From Branchiostoma floridae (taxonomy: Eukaryota; Chordata; Leptocardii; Amphioxiformes; Branchiostomatidae): a stretch of 64,000 nt of DNA. The notes beneath the pieces are model-generated. The model did not search any database, had not been told where the DNA came from, and saw nothing but the letters and a program-made list of their open reading frames with translations. A program made the translations under genes and the position numbers. The stretch covers positions 15,237,525 through 15,301,524 of the forward strand of contig NC_049992.1 in the NCBI RefSeq assembly GCF_000003815.2, given 5' to 3'. Shown in pieces: positions 33,401 to 44,700 of the stretch; the stretch's first letter is position 1; every line of letters begins with the position of its first letter.

Positions 33401-36400
33401 ACTAGCATTTGGGCGTGAACTATGCAAGTGAACTTTCAAATCAGGCCTTATTATTGAATTTGTTGATAAGGCTAACTACTACCATGGTAGTATTTGTATA
33501 TTGGTATGTAACTTCAAAGCACTGTCTGTGATTCATCTTGGATCAAATGGTTTTAAATGTGACTTGTCAGGCTTGTGTGCAGGTGTAGTTTAGATAGGTG
33601 ACATTGTTACATTTTGTACTGCATTCTCTACAGGTTGGGTACCCCAATGTTGGGAAGAGTTCCACCATTAATGCACTCCTGAAGTGTAAGAAGGTTCCTG
33701 TGTCTGCCACACCAGGGAGAACCAAACACTTCCAGGTCAGTTAACCCTTGTTCTACTGAGCCGATATAATAATGGGGTGCATATACATAATGCCTGTATG
33801 TGGGTCTAGTATCAATATGGGTTTAGGGCATTTCTCACTTAAATGGGCATACCACAGCAAACCGCATCGATTGGGGAGGTAAATCTGCATCAGCACAGAA
33901 TAGGTTAGGCTTACATGTTGCCTGTGTTTACACAATCTCTCGCTGGCTGGGGTTAATTACCCAATCCCCTAGGGTGGCGGCAATTGTAGAACCGGTCGCT
34001 AGGGGCACGATTTTAGTCAGGCTAGGCTTACATGTAGGTCCAAATTTCCAACCCAGGGCCCAGCCAGGTAGCTTATGGAAACAAAAAATAATGATCTAAA
34101 AGGCAACAAGACACACTGCAGAACATAAAAAAATTGTCATAAACATGATTTGTGCATAATTTTTGGTAAACACTTTTATTTTTCGTTTCCGTAAACATCC
34201 CGGCCGGGCCCCATTTCGGAAGTGGGACCTAAGCCTTTAGTTTTACTGATCCGATTAATCAACCAGCTTAGGGGGGTAGAATTGGAAAAAAATCTCTGCA
34301 AGACAAGGGTTTTATAGTGTCAAATCAGATCATCATTTCCTACTAACTTTCATTCCTGTTTTGTTTTTTTTGCTATATTTACATGTTGCTTAACAACCCT
34401 TAACCAGGTTTGATTAGAATGTTACTGTTATGAAATACATTTTTCAGCAGGTGTACTCAAGCCTAGTTATACAAGTTTAGTTGAAGAGAACTATACACCT
34501 TTTTCACACTTCCCATAATACAATGCAACAGGGTTCCGGATATGGATGTTGACTGAGATGTTACCACCGTTGCCCAGGGTGTGAAACCAGGGTGAAAACA
34601 GCTAAAACCTTCAGTACGAGGTCGTCAAAGCATATAAACTAATGATTTGTCTAGCAAATATAGTTACATTACACGGGGCATGGTAAAATCACTTTCTGAC
34701 AATGAACAAAAGCTGCAGACAAAACGCAAGTCGTGACCCATGAGGTCATCGGGCGAAACCAACTAACAGCCACAGTGGTGACGGGCTTGCTAGTTTATAC
34801 TTCTGACCACAAAAATTGGAAAATTCTCAGCCCTGATAATAGTTGCACTATATTTTCCGGACAACTTATTAGTTTATATGCTTTGCCGCCCTCGTATTGC
34901 AGGTTTTAGCTGGTTTCACCCTGGTTTTGCACCCTGGGCAACGGTGGTAACATCCCAGTCAACATCCATATCCGGAACCCTGTCGCATTGTATTATGGGA
35001 AGTGTGAAAAAAGTCTATATCAAAGCAGTTTTGAAAACTCTAATATTTAAGGGTCTCTCACCAATGTTCCTAATCTCAGACCCTGTACGTGGATGAGACC
35101 CTACTGCTGTGCGACTGCCCTGGTCTAGTGATGCCCACGTTCGTGTCCACCAAGGCGGAGATGGTGGTCAGCGGCATCCTGCCCATTGACCAGATGCGAG
35201 ACCACCTACCCCCAACCAGCCTTATATCCTTTGCAGCTTTCTCTCTGCCCAACATGTAGTAATCATGTATATGTTTTATACAGGGCTCTAGCCAGTGTCC
35301 GTTTTTCCGTCAATTTGCTGCTTGTGACGGACAAATTTTAAAACCAATCCGTCAACCTTGACAGACAAAAATCTGATAAAAGCTCCTTGGTGGAAGCTAC
35401 AGGCGGCTTGGGGATGCCGTCCACGGCCGTAAAAGCCACACACTGTTTGTTTTGCTATTGTTATGATTGTTGACTTAGTGTGTCCTTTTGCATACGATAA
35501 TCTCATTAAAACCAGTTTTTCAAGGTCTCAGTTCAGTCTCTCTAACTCCTGGAATAGTGTTTTCGCGACAATGGGAATTGGCTGACGGAAAAAAATTTCG
35601 AGCTGGCTAGAGCCCTGGTTTTATAGCCTCAAACTTGTTAACTTGGCAGTTTTTTGGGGGGCTGTGCGAGATAATAATCAAACAATGGATGGTGAGGGAG
35701 GGAGAGAGAGGGAACATCATTTGTTCAGTTGTTTGGTCTGGTTGGAAGATGTGAGAACAGAAACAGTTACCGCTATGTACTATTCCCATCAAGAATTTTA
35801 CAGGAAAACCATTCGTCTAAACGTATCCATCATTTTTCTGGTTATTTTTCTCACCCTGTTCCCAAAGTACAAAATGTATATGTCAATGGGACAGTGTTCA
35901 AAAACATGTATTTTGAGTCAGCTTCTCCAATTATACACAAAGTCTCCTTGACTCCTCTGTAAGTGTGTCGTCACATCCCTCGCCATGTGCTGGAGCGTAC
36001 ATACGGAGTCAATCTGCCTGCACCTGCAGAGGGGGAGGACCCAGACAGACTACCAACGGCTAATGAACTTCTCAATGCGTATGGAGGTACATATATAATG
36101 TCTTTCTCAATTAAACTCACTCACTTATCATTCGGTTTAGCGTCTGTTGTTCCCTGTCTTGCAAGGGTTGGACGTTTTGTCAAGTCGGTCTGATTGCTGC
36201 CCTCCATCCACCTCTGTCAAGGGGGTTGACATTTTTCCAAGTCCAGTTTTGTAAGATCTTCATTGACACTGTCTACCCATCTCCTCTTGGGGCACCCACG
36301 TGGGTTCTGGTCAAGTACTGACAAGTTCAAGACCTTTCTCAGCCAGTTGTCATGGGTCATTCACGTGGCCATACCAGAAAAATTCATATTATCACAAACA

Positions 36401-38940
36401 TGCCAAATTAATTTTTCTGTAAGTTACTCTATGTTTAGTAATTTTAACCATGCCATGAAAATTTTATGAAAAAGTCTAAACAATCATGTAAGACTAAGAG
36501 TGCTATTTCAGTGGTAGTATGAGAAGTTTTATCATTGAGTGATCAGACTACTCTTGAGATCATTAGCAACATGATTCTTCAAGTTTTGTATCATAATGAT
36601 CATAGCTTGGATTACAGCTCAACTTTGTTGAGAATACTCACAATCATGTGTGCCTATAGTGAGTAATCGGTTGTTATGCTGTTGGTGTTCCAGCCATGCG
36701 AGGTTTTATGACAGCCCACGGACAACCTGACACACCCCGATCCGCCCGCTACATACTCAAGGACTACGTCAATGTAAGTTATCATAGTTGATGGAAAGAA
36801 CATGATATGCAGTCAAATTTTCTGGTATGCTGGTAGAAGGTAAAGGCCATATACTATGAATGGTTAGCATCCATTTGATGCCACTGGATTTGTCTATTTG
36901 CACCAGTGAAAAACATACTGCTACTTCGATTTAAGAAGCGTACTGCTTTCTGTTCCATGTTAAGACAGGAAAAGTGTGTTTAATGAATAAATGAAGACCT
37001 TTATTGCACATGTAATAACTGCAGGTTGCAACAAAATGATAGTTGACAAATACATGTACATGGAATATTTACAATGTCAACCAACACAAGGATCATAGTC
37101 CACTATTAAGTGAATTTGACTTCTTCTCGCTTCTTTGTGATACTGAAAATGTAGGAACAGATATGTTTTACAAGCAATAAAGTGGTAAAGTAGATTTCCG
37201 AAGTTTACAGTAAAAATGACAGTCGGAAATGGGTCTTGGTTACCACAGTACTCACTTTTGTGTCATTTGGCTTACAAATCAAGGTGTTTTCAGGCAGAAA
37301 TGCAGGCAATGAAAATAATATTTAATGCTTTCTTTGGTACCTGTTGCAATGCAAAAAAATGCCATGCAAAAGCAGGTTTCCTTTGGCTCTACCCCTAGAA
37401 TTGTTTCCATTGTTGTTCAGAACAATTATGTCAAGTTTGATGCTTTTATCATAATTTGAGCAATTTTTGCACCAAACGCCTCGACTAAATGAATTAATAT
37501 CTTCCTCTTTTATCGAACCTGTACCCAGGGTAAACTGTTGTACTGCCACCCCCCTCCCGGAGTTGATCCTGAGGAGTTTCAGATCTGGAATGACCAGTCG
37601 ACAGGGCCAGCAAGCACGGATGGACACAAGCACAGCACAAGCAAGGCACAGCAGGTAGTGACATGGACCTGGCACCATCAAATCTGCCCTCAGATGTGGT
37701 CTTTTCTCTCAGTTATTTTACATCACTAATATGGTCTAAATGTAACACATCTTTTGCCAAAAAGCAGTTACTCAAGCAACTGGATATGATTAGGAAAATG
37801 CTTGAGTAACTGCTTTTTGGCATATCTTATTATCTGGATGTCTAATCTTAATCGATGTAACACATCTTGTATGGATCTGTTCAACAAAACTAACAACACT
37901 CCTTCATTATTTTAAGTACAAACAGTTAAGAATGTGTTTTACAACACACAGAATAACATGACAAATTCTCTGGATTAAAATACATGTACTACATCTTGAT
38001 GTCTGGATTTTCCTGAATATACAACAATGTCCAGAAGTCTTGGACAATTATCGAGTAAAAATGCAGTGGAATTTGCCATTGAATACAACAATGTCCAGGA
38101 ATCTTTGACACAAATCAAGTAAAAATGCAGTTGTCAACCATTTTTATAGCATGTACATATATATTTGTGTATGAAACCTGAATGATTTTGTGATAGAACT
38201 GATCTGTGCTTTACAGAAGACCAAAGGTCACCAGCCTGCACCGATGAGCAAAGTGGACAAGGAATTCTTCAGCAAGGTACAGTTATTCATGTCTTACCTT
38301 GGCCGCGATTACTTTGATACGGATGTTCCGGACAGGGTACTAGTAATAATTGACAGTATCACACGGGCTTCTTCATTGTATCACACAGGCTTCCATCAAT
38401 TAAATAGAAAGACACTACGCCCACCGTTGCAAGCAAACAGAGTCCTTTCATTTAAATTTTTCTCAAATTATGAGTAGTTTGGCAATTAAATCAGTGTTTA
38501 TTGACTTTGGCTGTCGGGCGATCAGACCCGCAGTCGGGCTGGTACTTCAAGTGATACGGAATACACCGCATTGTATTCTATATATTATATATTGTACTAG
38601 CTTCAATATACATGTATACCTGTGTATATAAAAATAGTTGATGCTACACCTTTATGGATTGACTTGGTACGTGTATGTTTGGATAGAATACATTGGTGAC
38701 ATTTGACTTAAAGATCTGGTAAATGTACTAGGAAGTGTCTGAACACAACTTTTCACAATTATGAGTTTGTATTTCTCATTTCAGCACAATGTGCGTGCAA
38801 TCACAAAAGGTGCTCAGGTCCCACAGGCAAGCAACCAGTCAACCAATCATCAGTCTCTTTCCGGAAAGCCATGGAAAAAACACTTTAACAAGAACAAGAA
38901 GGAGAAAGCAAGAAGGGTCTTCAAGCACCTGGATGAATAG
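27477..38940 (+). CDS. LSG1: Large subunit GTPase 1 homolog, 14 exons seen, one missing
   Basis: Cytoplasmic GTPase (YlqF/YawG class) that releases NMD3 from pre-60S subunits. Exons: 27477-27575, 28444-28570, 29174-29294, 29760-29846, [missing], 31125-31185, 31645-31815, 32493-33119, 33634-33735, 35080-35223, 35963-36086, 36694-36773, 37529-37654, 38217-38276, 38785-38940. The G motifs are permuted: NKAD (G4) and SA (G5) in 31645-31815, then [10 protein letters not shown] (G1) in 33634-33735, [10 protein letters not shown] (G2) and DCPGLVMP (G3). N-terminal landmarks are [18 protein letters not shown] and EKLNIKF; the C-terminus has KPWKKH and ends FKHLDE. About 694 codons are visible. The segment equivalent to human FERNLDFWRQLW is absent, probably in the gap. 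One intron (35224-35962) looks U12-type. Confidence 0.94.
28155..28215. repeat. SINE tail fragment
   Basis: GGGGGTCCCCTGTTCGAGGA then GGTACCTCC and CACATAAAACTACTTCAT, a close relative of the segment after the 5S-like head at about 63774-63825. It lies in the first LSG1 intron. Confidence 0.5.
29575..29725 (-). mobile_element. tRNA-headed SINE with GGGACGTTAAAC domain
   Basis: On minus: a tRNA-like head CCAGTGGTTAGTGGCCCAAC with a B-box-like GAGTTTGACTAC, then GGACGGGACGTTAAACTGTT and GTCC. The latter domain resembles GGGACGTAAAACGGGGGTCC after the 5S-like head at 63560. It ends 35 bases before LSG1 exon 29760-29846. Confidence 0.6.
29875..30490 (+). repeat. G-rich minisatellite (TGGGA/TGGGT/TGGCA pentamers)
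   Basis: About 615 bases built from the pentamers GGGAT, GGGTT and GGCAT in higher-order blocks. The plus strand has almost no C. GGG runs spaced by two bases could form G-quadruplexes. Frames reading [10 protein letters not shown] or [10 protein letters not shown] on either strand are artefacts. It lies in an LSG1 intron next to the gap at 30562. Confidence 0.95.
30562..30661. other. Assembly gap, 100 N, likely holding an LSG1 exon
   Basis: Exactly 100 Ns just after the G-rich minisatellite. LSG1 exon 29760-29846 ends in phase 2 (WRRQLAR) and 31125 starts by completing AGT (SDIIVQIVD). About 28 residues of the family consensus between them are absent from all sequenced bases here. The missing exon must be a multiple of 3. 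Confidence 0.85.
32493..33119 (+). CDS. LSG1: LSG1 exon with acidic insert between G5 and G1
   Basis: 209 codons, phase 0. A low-complexity Glu/Asp/Gln/Ser-rich insert ends in the conserved [17 protein letters not shown] and TVGL, which leads straight into the P-loop exon. Human LSG1 has a shorter acidic insert at the same place. The minus-strand frame across it is a shadow. Confidence 0.92.
33634..33735 (+). CDS. LSG1: LSG1 P-loop exon (G1 and G2)
   Basis: 34 codons: [20 protein letters not shown], then [18 protein letters not shown] is the Walker A core, and the Thr of ATPGRTKH is the G2 switch I residue. Acceptor CTACAG and donor CAG|GTCAG are canonical. Confidence 0.95.
34495..35022. mobile_element. 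Long inverted-repeat MITE
   Basis: Arms of roughly 150 bases pair. CACACTTCCCATAATACAAT at the left matches ATTGTATTATGGGAAGTGTG at the right; GGATATGGATGTTGACTG and GTTGCCCAGGGTG also have partners, as does AAGCATATAAACTAAT. No gene. It lies in the LSG1 intron between the G1 and G3 exons. Confidence 0.75.
35080..35223 (+). CDS. LSG1: LSG1 G3 exon before the AT-AA intron
   Basis: 48 codons from [20 protein letters not shown] (G3 DCPGL) to [12 protein letters not shown]. It is followed directly by ATATCCTTT with no GT donor nearby. The next exon begins [11 protein letters not shown], matching human SLVCQNIPRHVLE across the junction. Confidence 0.93.
35224..35962 (+). other. LSG1: Apparent U12-type AT-AA intron in LSG1
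   Basis: The 5' end ATATCCTTT is an exact match to the U12 AT-AC donor consensus. TCCTTGAC at 35945-35952 matches the U12 branch-site consensus TCCTTRAC, with the branch A at 35951, 11 bases before the exon. To keep the frame and the conserved SL-VC junction the intron must end in AA; the next base would make AG but shift the frame. A hAT-like MITE (35281-35617) sits inside. Confidence 0.8.
35281..35617. mobile_element. hAT-like MITE with perfect 8-bp target duplication
   Basis: Ends CAGGGCTCTAGCCAG and CTGGCTAGAGCCCTG. Target duplication GTTTTATA at 35273-35280 and 35618-35625. Same family as 3854-4243 and 605-1119. It is inserted in the U12-type LSG1 intron. Confidence 0.9.
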
Positions 38941-41729
38941 ATGAGATAGAGTTTGTACAAATGTAGTACTAGTACAAATGTATGTATCTTCAGCACTCCA
39001 TTTTCTAACTCATAATGCTACATCTTACAGTTATCAACTTCTATGCACACGTGAAAATAACCAGTGTGGTACTGTACAAAGTAAATGATGATAGCTTAAA
39101 TTTAGCTCCATCTCTTGCAACAAGTCCATCAGTGGTTTAATGCATGCCTATTAATACTCCTGCAAGTAATTAATGTACAGATATGGCCTTGGATAGAAGT
39201 TAATTTTCAGAAAAAGTCTTCACCTACAGTACAAGCAGATAGTATGGGATATTGCCATGACACTAAAGTCATGTAATGTAAAAATTGTATATGTCATGAA
39301 ATGATTAACTTGAACTAGAAATTGTCAAAGCAGCATAAATTTAAATGCTGCCTTATTACATTATGAATATCATGTCTGGTAATTGGATAGTGTCCAATTT
39401 TGTATTTTTTGGTAAGATTAGAATTAGCTCTACATGTACAAATGTATCTGGGTGTTTGTGCTCCTCTGTCAACAGATAAAGCTTTTCACTGCTCATAATC
39501 CCACTCATCTTGACCATATATGGCCATATGACTTGTCACATGTTGTTTGCAATTTGGTCATTTATCTTGAGGAAGGCAAAAGTTATTAAGTGATAGATAA
39601 TCTTTGTTTTGCCGAGTCACAGTTGAATTTTTGACAGATAGTTCACCTGATGAATAGGGGCCAAAAAAATTCTAGTAATTGTCGGTATTCAAAATGAATA
39701 CTCCATGATGTGAAGGGAAATGGTACATTGTATCAGTAATGTATTGTAGACTGAGGGAATAAAATTGGCTTTGTTGTTCATATTTTCCCTTGCCTTGGTT
39801 GTTCACAATGCTGGTAGCCACTAAAAAGTTACAGTAGTTAGCAAGACACAGTTGGCATCTCTTGGCGCTTCGTCAATGCAGCCTTCTTGGTTGCTGCAAG
39901 GTTTTATCAAGATGAAAGCTCCTCAGTTGCTTTAATCCGGGTTTTCTGGAAAAAAATGTTCAGTCTGGACAGCGGAATGGTGTGGAAAACATGTCTAGCC
40001 CGAAAATAGGGTCTGCATGGTGATTTCTGGTAACACCACTAAATTCAGCAGGGTCGTCAACATTTAATGGTAAATTCAGGAGGTCAACTTGATCATCTAG
40101 ACAACTTGAGCACACAAATTATTATCGCACAATGCTATAAAAGCCAAGAGGGCATTTTTAAAAACCCTTTTGCAATGTAACATTACATATTGTCATGCAG
40201 TTATAATGTTAGAACTGCATATTTTTTATTGTATTTACAGATAGATAATATGCTTGTTAACTTCTGTGTAACATGCATCACACGACCTGAAAAAAAAACA
40301 GAGGAACAGGTTTCGCCAATTACAAAATTGACACACTATGTCGGCAGGCATTTGGGGTCTAACCGGGGGGCAACAAGAGCGAAGTCAAGTAGAGTTTATT
40401 GCCAATTGCACCAAGTTTCTACAGTCAAAGGTACAGAGACAGTTAGCCTTTATTACATGGAGATGGGATTTTAAAATGCAGTGGGAGTCCAATAATCCAC
40501 CAAACAGATTCCTTTGTAGCAAAATTGACCAATTACCATTGTTTTGAGTATTGCCAGTTCTCAAGTTTCCACAGACAATCAGGTCCAGGTTCATGTCCGG
40601 ACCTGGAAATGATCCTCTGGACCTGAATTTTCTGGTACTGGTACTGGTACCTCCCCCAACCAACAATAGATTTTTTCTTTCTGTCCTTTCACATCTTATT
40701 CTTTGACTTTAGATTCATTTTGGCATTCTATCTGTTTTCTGATACTTTTTTTCAATCTACGGAATATTTGTGCTCATTTTACAGCTGCTTTGCATAATTT
40801 ATTGTGTGGTCGAAAACTTTTTTTTTTTGGAAATGGCCGAAAATTGGTGCGAGCGCGGATGTCATCCATATACTAATAATCAAATCAACATGGCCTAACA
40901 GCAACAACAAATACGTGGTACAAAAGCGCCCCACAGTGGAACATTTTAGTATTGCAGATTAGTTAAACTAATGGGGCATTAGTTCTCTAATCGCAAGGAG
41001 GTGATATAACCTCCTTGGTATTAAACCGTAAAGCTTCTTCTGCCTATCAAAGTTTATCTACTTGCGGAATTGCAATGCAGAATTTTTTTACCAATCATAT
41101 TAGCAATAGTCTGTATGTTAGCCAATCAACATAATAATGTTCCTTTTCCAACAAATCGGAATGGATGCAGTTTATCTACTGACCACAAAGCGTCGCTACA
41201 GGACCGTAAATGCATTCCCTGCTTCGAAGCATGGAAAGTGAACGACACAACGGGACCGGCGTTGAAAGTTGACAAAGTTTAGGAAGTAAAATGTGCATGC
41301 TATTTTTTTGCACATTTATTTATTCATACTTTAGACACCCACGTTGTACCTCACATGCCTCAGACACATGAGACAGGTCCTGTGTGTTCTTGGATGTCCC
41401 CCGGTTTCCCGCCGTATTGACGTCACGTTTCCAGGGCTCATGTTCACGTGATCAAGGCATGGTCTTCTTCACGGCCGAAAGGCCTATTTTCTGGATATAA
41501 ATCCCTCCGCATCAAATCCTTTTTCAACGACAAATAAGAAACACAAATAATATCATAAACCCAAATAACCAATATCAATGAATTGATTCTTCATTTTCGA
41601 TTTTGATTACATGAATAAGTTATCCACGCCGTGAGAATTGGAATCGCTTTAAGGACTATTTGCAGTCACTACTAGGATACTACATTAGACTGAAGCAAAC
41701 CGCCCGATCGTCCGCCCAACGTTCTCAAA
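38941..41729. other. LSG1 3' UTR and LSG1-cyclin L intergenic region
   Basis: AATAAA at 39758-39763, followed by a GT/T-rich tract, is the best LSG1 polyadenylation signal. I saw no credible coding exon in the remaining 2 kb. Near the cyclin L end, TGACGTCA (CRE) at 41418-41425 and CACGTG at 41445-41450 lie about 300 bases before its ATG and probably belong to its promoter. No TATA box was placed. Confidence 0.6.
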
Positions 41730-44700
41730 ATGGCGAACGCTCCTTTCAAGATCGGGGATAAGGAATTTTCTGGGGTGGTTATCACCTTAGAAAATTGCCT
41801 TCTCCCGTCTGAAAAGCTTGATGCGACACCTTCTGTAAACGACGGGCTCGAGCATGAGACCGAAGGGGACTTACGGATCCTTGGGTGCGAGTATATCCAG
41901 ACAGCAGGCGTCCTCCTCCGTTTGCCACAGGTTCGCCATCTTTGTTTCTGTTGTCCGAATTTCCTCATAGAAAATTGACTTTATTTCCTTTCTCACTACG
42001 TTTTTCACGCCAAATCCGCCTCAGATTCGCTCCTTTAACACTTAAAGATTCTAGCGGAGGTGAAGTTTCGGTTGAAAACACTTGAATTATGGTGAATGTT
42101 TCAGCGGTAAAGTCAGCGTGAAAATCGTCTGACGGCATTTGTCATTATTTAGCACGTCCCGGCATGCTTCTGTTTCACTGAGTCCGTCATCTTGAAACCA
42201 CCGTCTTACATTTTAGTACTTGTCACAATCAGCATTATCAGACTAGAGAATTACACAAACGAAGGAATAAGCTCAGCAAAATGTGGTATTTGATTTTTAG
42301 CGAGTTATTACGTTGACACAACATACGATCGAGTTATGTAAATTTCATGCCATTCATGATTCAAAGCTCCCACCCCAGTTGTAATGTGCATAATTTATAA
42401 GATTTAAGTTGTGTTCACCTAATTTAGGGCCTCATTGACTGACTTTGTGGTCCCCTAATGTTGTTACAGACAGCTATGGCGACTGGACAGGTCCTGTTTC
42501 AGCGATTTTTCTACTCCAAGTCATTGGTCAAGCACAATATGGAGGTAAGCATCTCAACTAATCATTTCAGTAAATCACTAAATGTACATAGGCAAATGAG
42601 CCTGGTTCTATTAGGTAGACTACACGGGTACCTGTTTTCAGCTTGGCAGGCCACTTCTAGCAGCCATTAGGCTACATGTTTTTTATGCAGAATTAATTCC
42701 TCTTTTCTTGACAGTTGAGCAGGGTGTTGCTGTCGGAATTGTGTGTGTAAGAAACATGGCACAGTTGACTAACTCCCCCATCTTCCTTCTCTTGTGCCAT
42801 CAGATCGTAGCAATGGCTTGTGTGTATTTAGCCTCGAAGATCGAGGAAGCGCCGCGGCGAATTCGGGACACAATCAACGTGTTCCACCACATCCGCCAGC
42901 GCAGAAACAACAGGTAAGCATCATTCCTATGGCTTTTCATGACCCTCTCATTGTGGAAATGTGTCCACTGCACAAGATGTGTCACAGAATCAAACTCCAA
43001 TAAATTTGGTTTTGAAGGATGATAATGTGCAAGAATATTGCAATTGGCACTCTATTTGGTACAGTGTTTTGCATTAATCAAAGTGCTTCTAAATGTTGCT
43101 GCCCGCTTCCTGTCAAAATTGATATTGACTGAAACTTAACTGAAATTATTCTTTGCAACTGGAGCCAAAAGCTGTCTTCTTGATGATTTCAGGTTGTTCT
43201 GATGTAAAAAAAACATTTGTTCCAAAAACATTGATGTGATTACATTGAGAAATTGCCTACTGTGTTGTACATGTGTCCCTAAGACCACAACTTCAAGTGT
43301 TTTTTGCAAAAGGAAAAAAAAACATTAGATAGCCATGTTCCACTGTGAGTGGGATCAGGGGAGGAGCTGATATAGATTTTGTTCCTATATACACTTGTTT
43401 GGTTACTTGGGTAATTAAACAAGAGACTATAACATCTTACGTGCTACCAGCTTCTGTTGCAGTCTGTATGTGTGTTCCTGTGCAAAAGTGGGCTTGAGTT
43501 TTAAAGGGATGCGTGTGTTGTGGAAACGTTGGTAACGGCATGAGTTGTGGACAGACACATTTTGATTAGAGAAGATGTGCAGAGTTTGCAGAAGAGATAT
43601 GAATATGAGCAAAATTGGCATGATGTAAAACGTTTGAAAGAGAGTGTGGAAGATGAATATGATGTGCTTTAGGAAGAGCTCATTGGTTCAAAAAGCCAAG
43701 AGGTTTATGATAATGTATGGCTGTAGAATGAGTGCATGCCTGGTTTACTCACTTATTAACTTGCAATTTTCTCCCCTTTGCCACCAAACCTTTCAGCGAC
43801 CACGTACGGCTCCTAGCGACCACCCATGGTTACTGGGCGACTGCTCCGGTTGCCTAGCGACCACCAGGGCTCCTGCTCCTGTTGGGTTCGCCTAAGGCCG
43901 TGAGGGTCGGTGCCAGGAGGGTGAAATCACCCGCTCTGAACCGTACGGTTTGTATCCATCAAGAGGAGGGAGGCCCCAAAATTGTCACGGCCAACCACTT
44001 TTCCTTTCGTAAACCATTTGTACCACATCATGTGGCGCCCAGCATTCACAAGTTTCCCTTCGTTCAATGCATTTTCACTTTCCTAATTCACCTGGTTTTC
44101 AATACCTTACATAGATATATTTGGTCATTTTCTGGCCAGTTATGGTCATGATGATACTGGGAACAGAGTATGTGCCTGTTGGTAATGCGAACAATAGTGT
44201 TAAGGTTACAGAAAATGTAGTTTGTAAGTAGTAAGTTTTTAATGCTGTTATGTGGTAGGCTGTGTTTGTACCTATACAGGGTTGGTGCCCAAAACACTAC
44301 TGGATGCCCCCTTCCATCAAAGGTGGCTTGTCTAAGGAATATGTCTGGTCAATTGTGTCAGTTCTCTGTCACTAGAAAGCCATACTGATATTAAATTAAA
44401 ATGAGATGATTATAAACTTTCTTTACATATAACACATGTGCTAGAACATATTTAAAAAAACTTGAAAGTCTGGCTTTCTTGTGGCTGTGCGATGAAAATA
44501 TGTGCAATAGATAAAAAAAGCCATAGACCAGAACCAAGAGTGGGAGAAACAGAGGAAAAATTTCCTGCCAAAGGGAAGCTTTGCAAGAGAAATTGTATCC
44601 TTTTCATGTTATGTTAGTCATAATGCAACCATGAACATTGCTCCAAATCTCAGGTAAGTGAAATAACTTGTATTTGATTTAGATTTGTATAGCAGAGTGT

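Noticed and set aside
35964..36086. AG acceptor at 35962-35963 for the LSG1 intron
   Set aside because: It would put exon 35964-36086 out of frame after a phase-0 donor and destroy the conserved [10 protein letters not shown] sequence.
41070..41282. 70-codon frame before cyclin L
   Set aside because: No homology or splice context; a chance frame in intergenic DNA.
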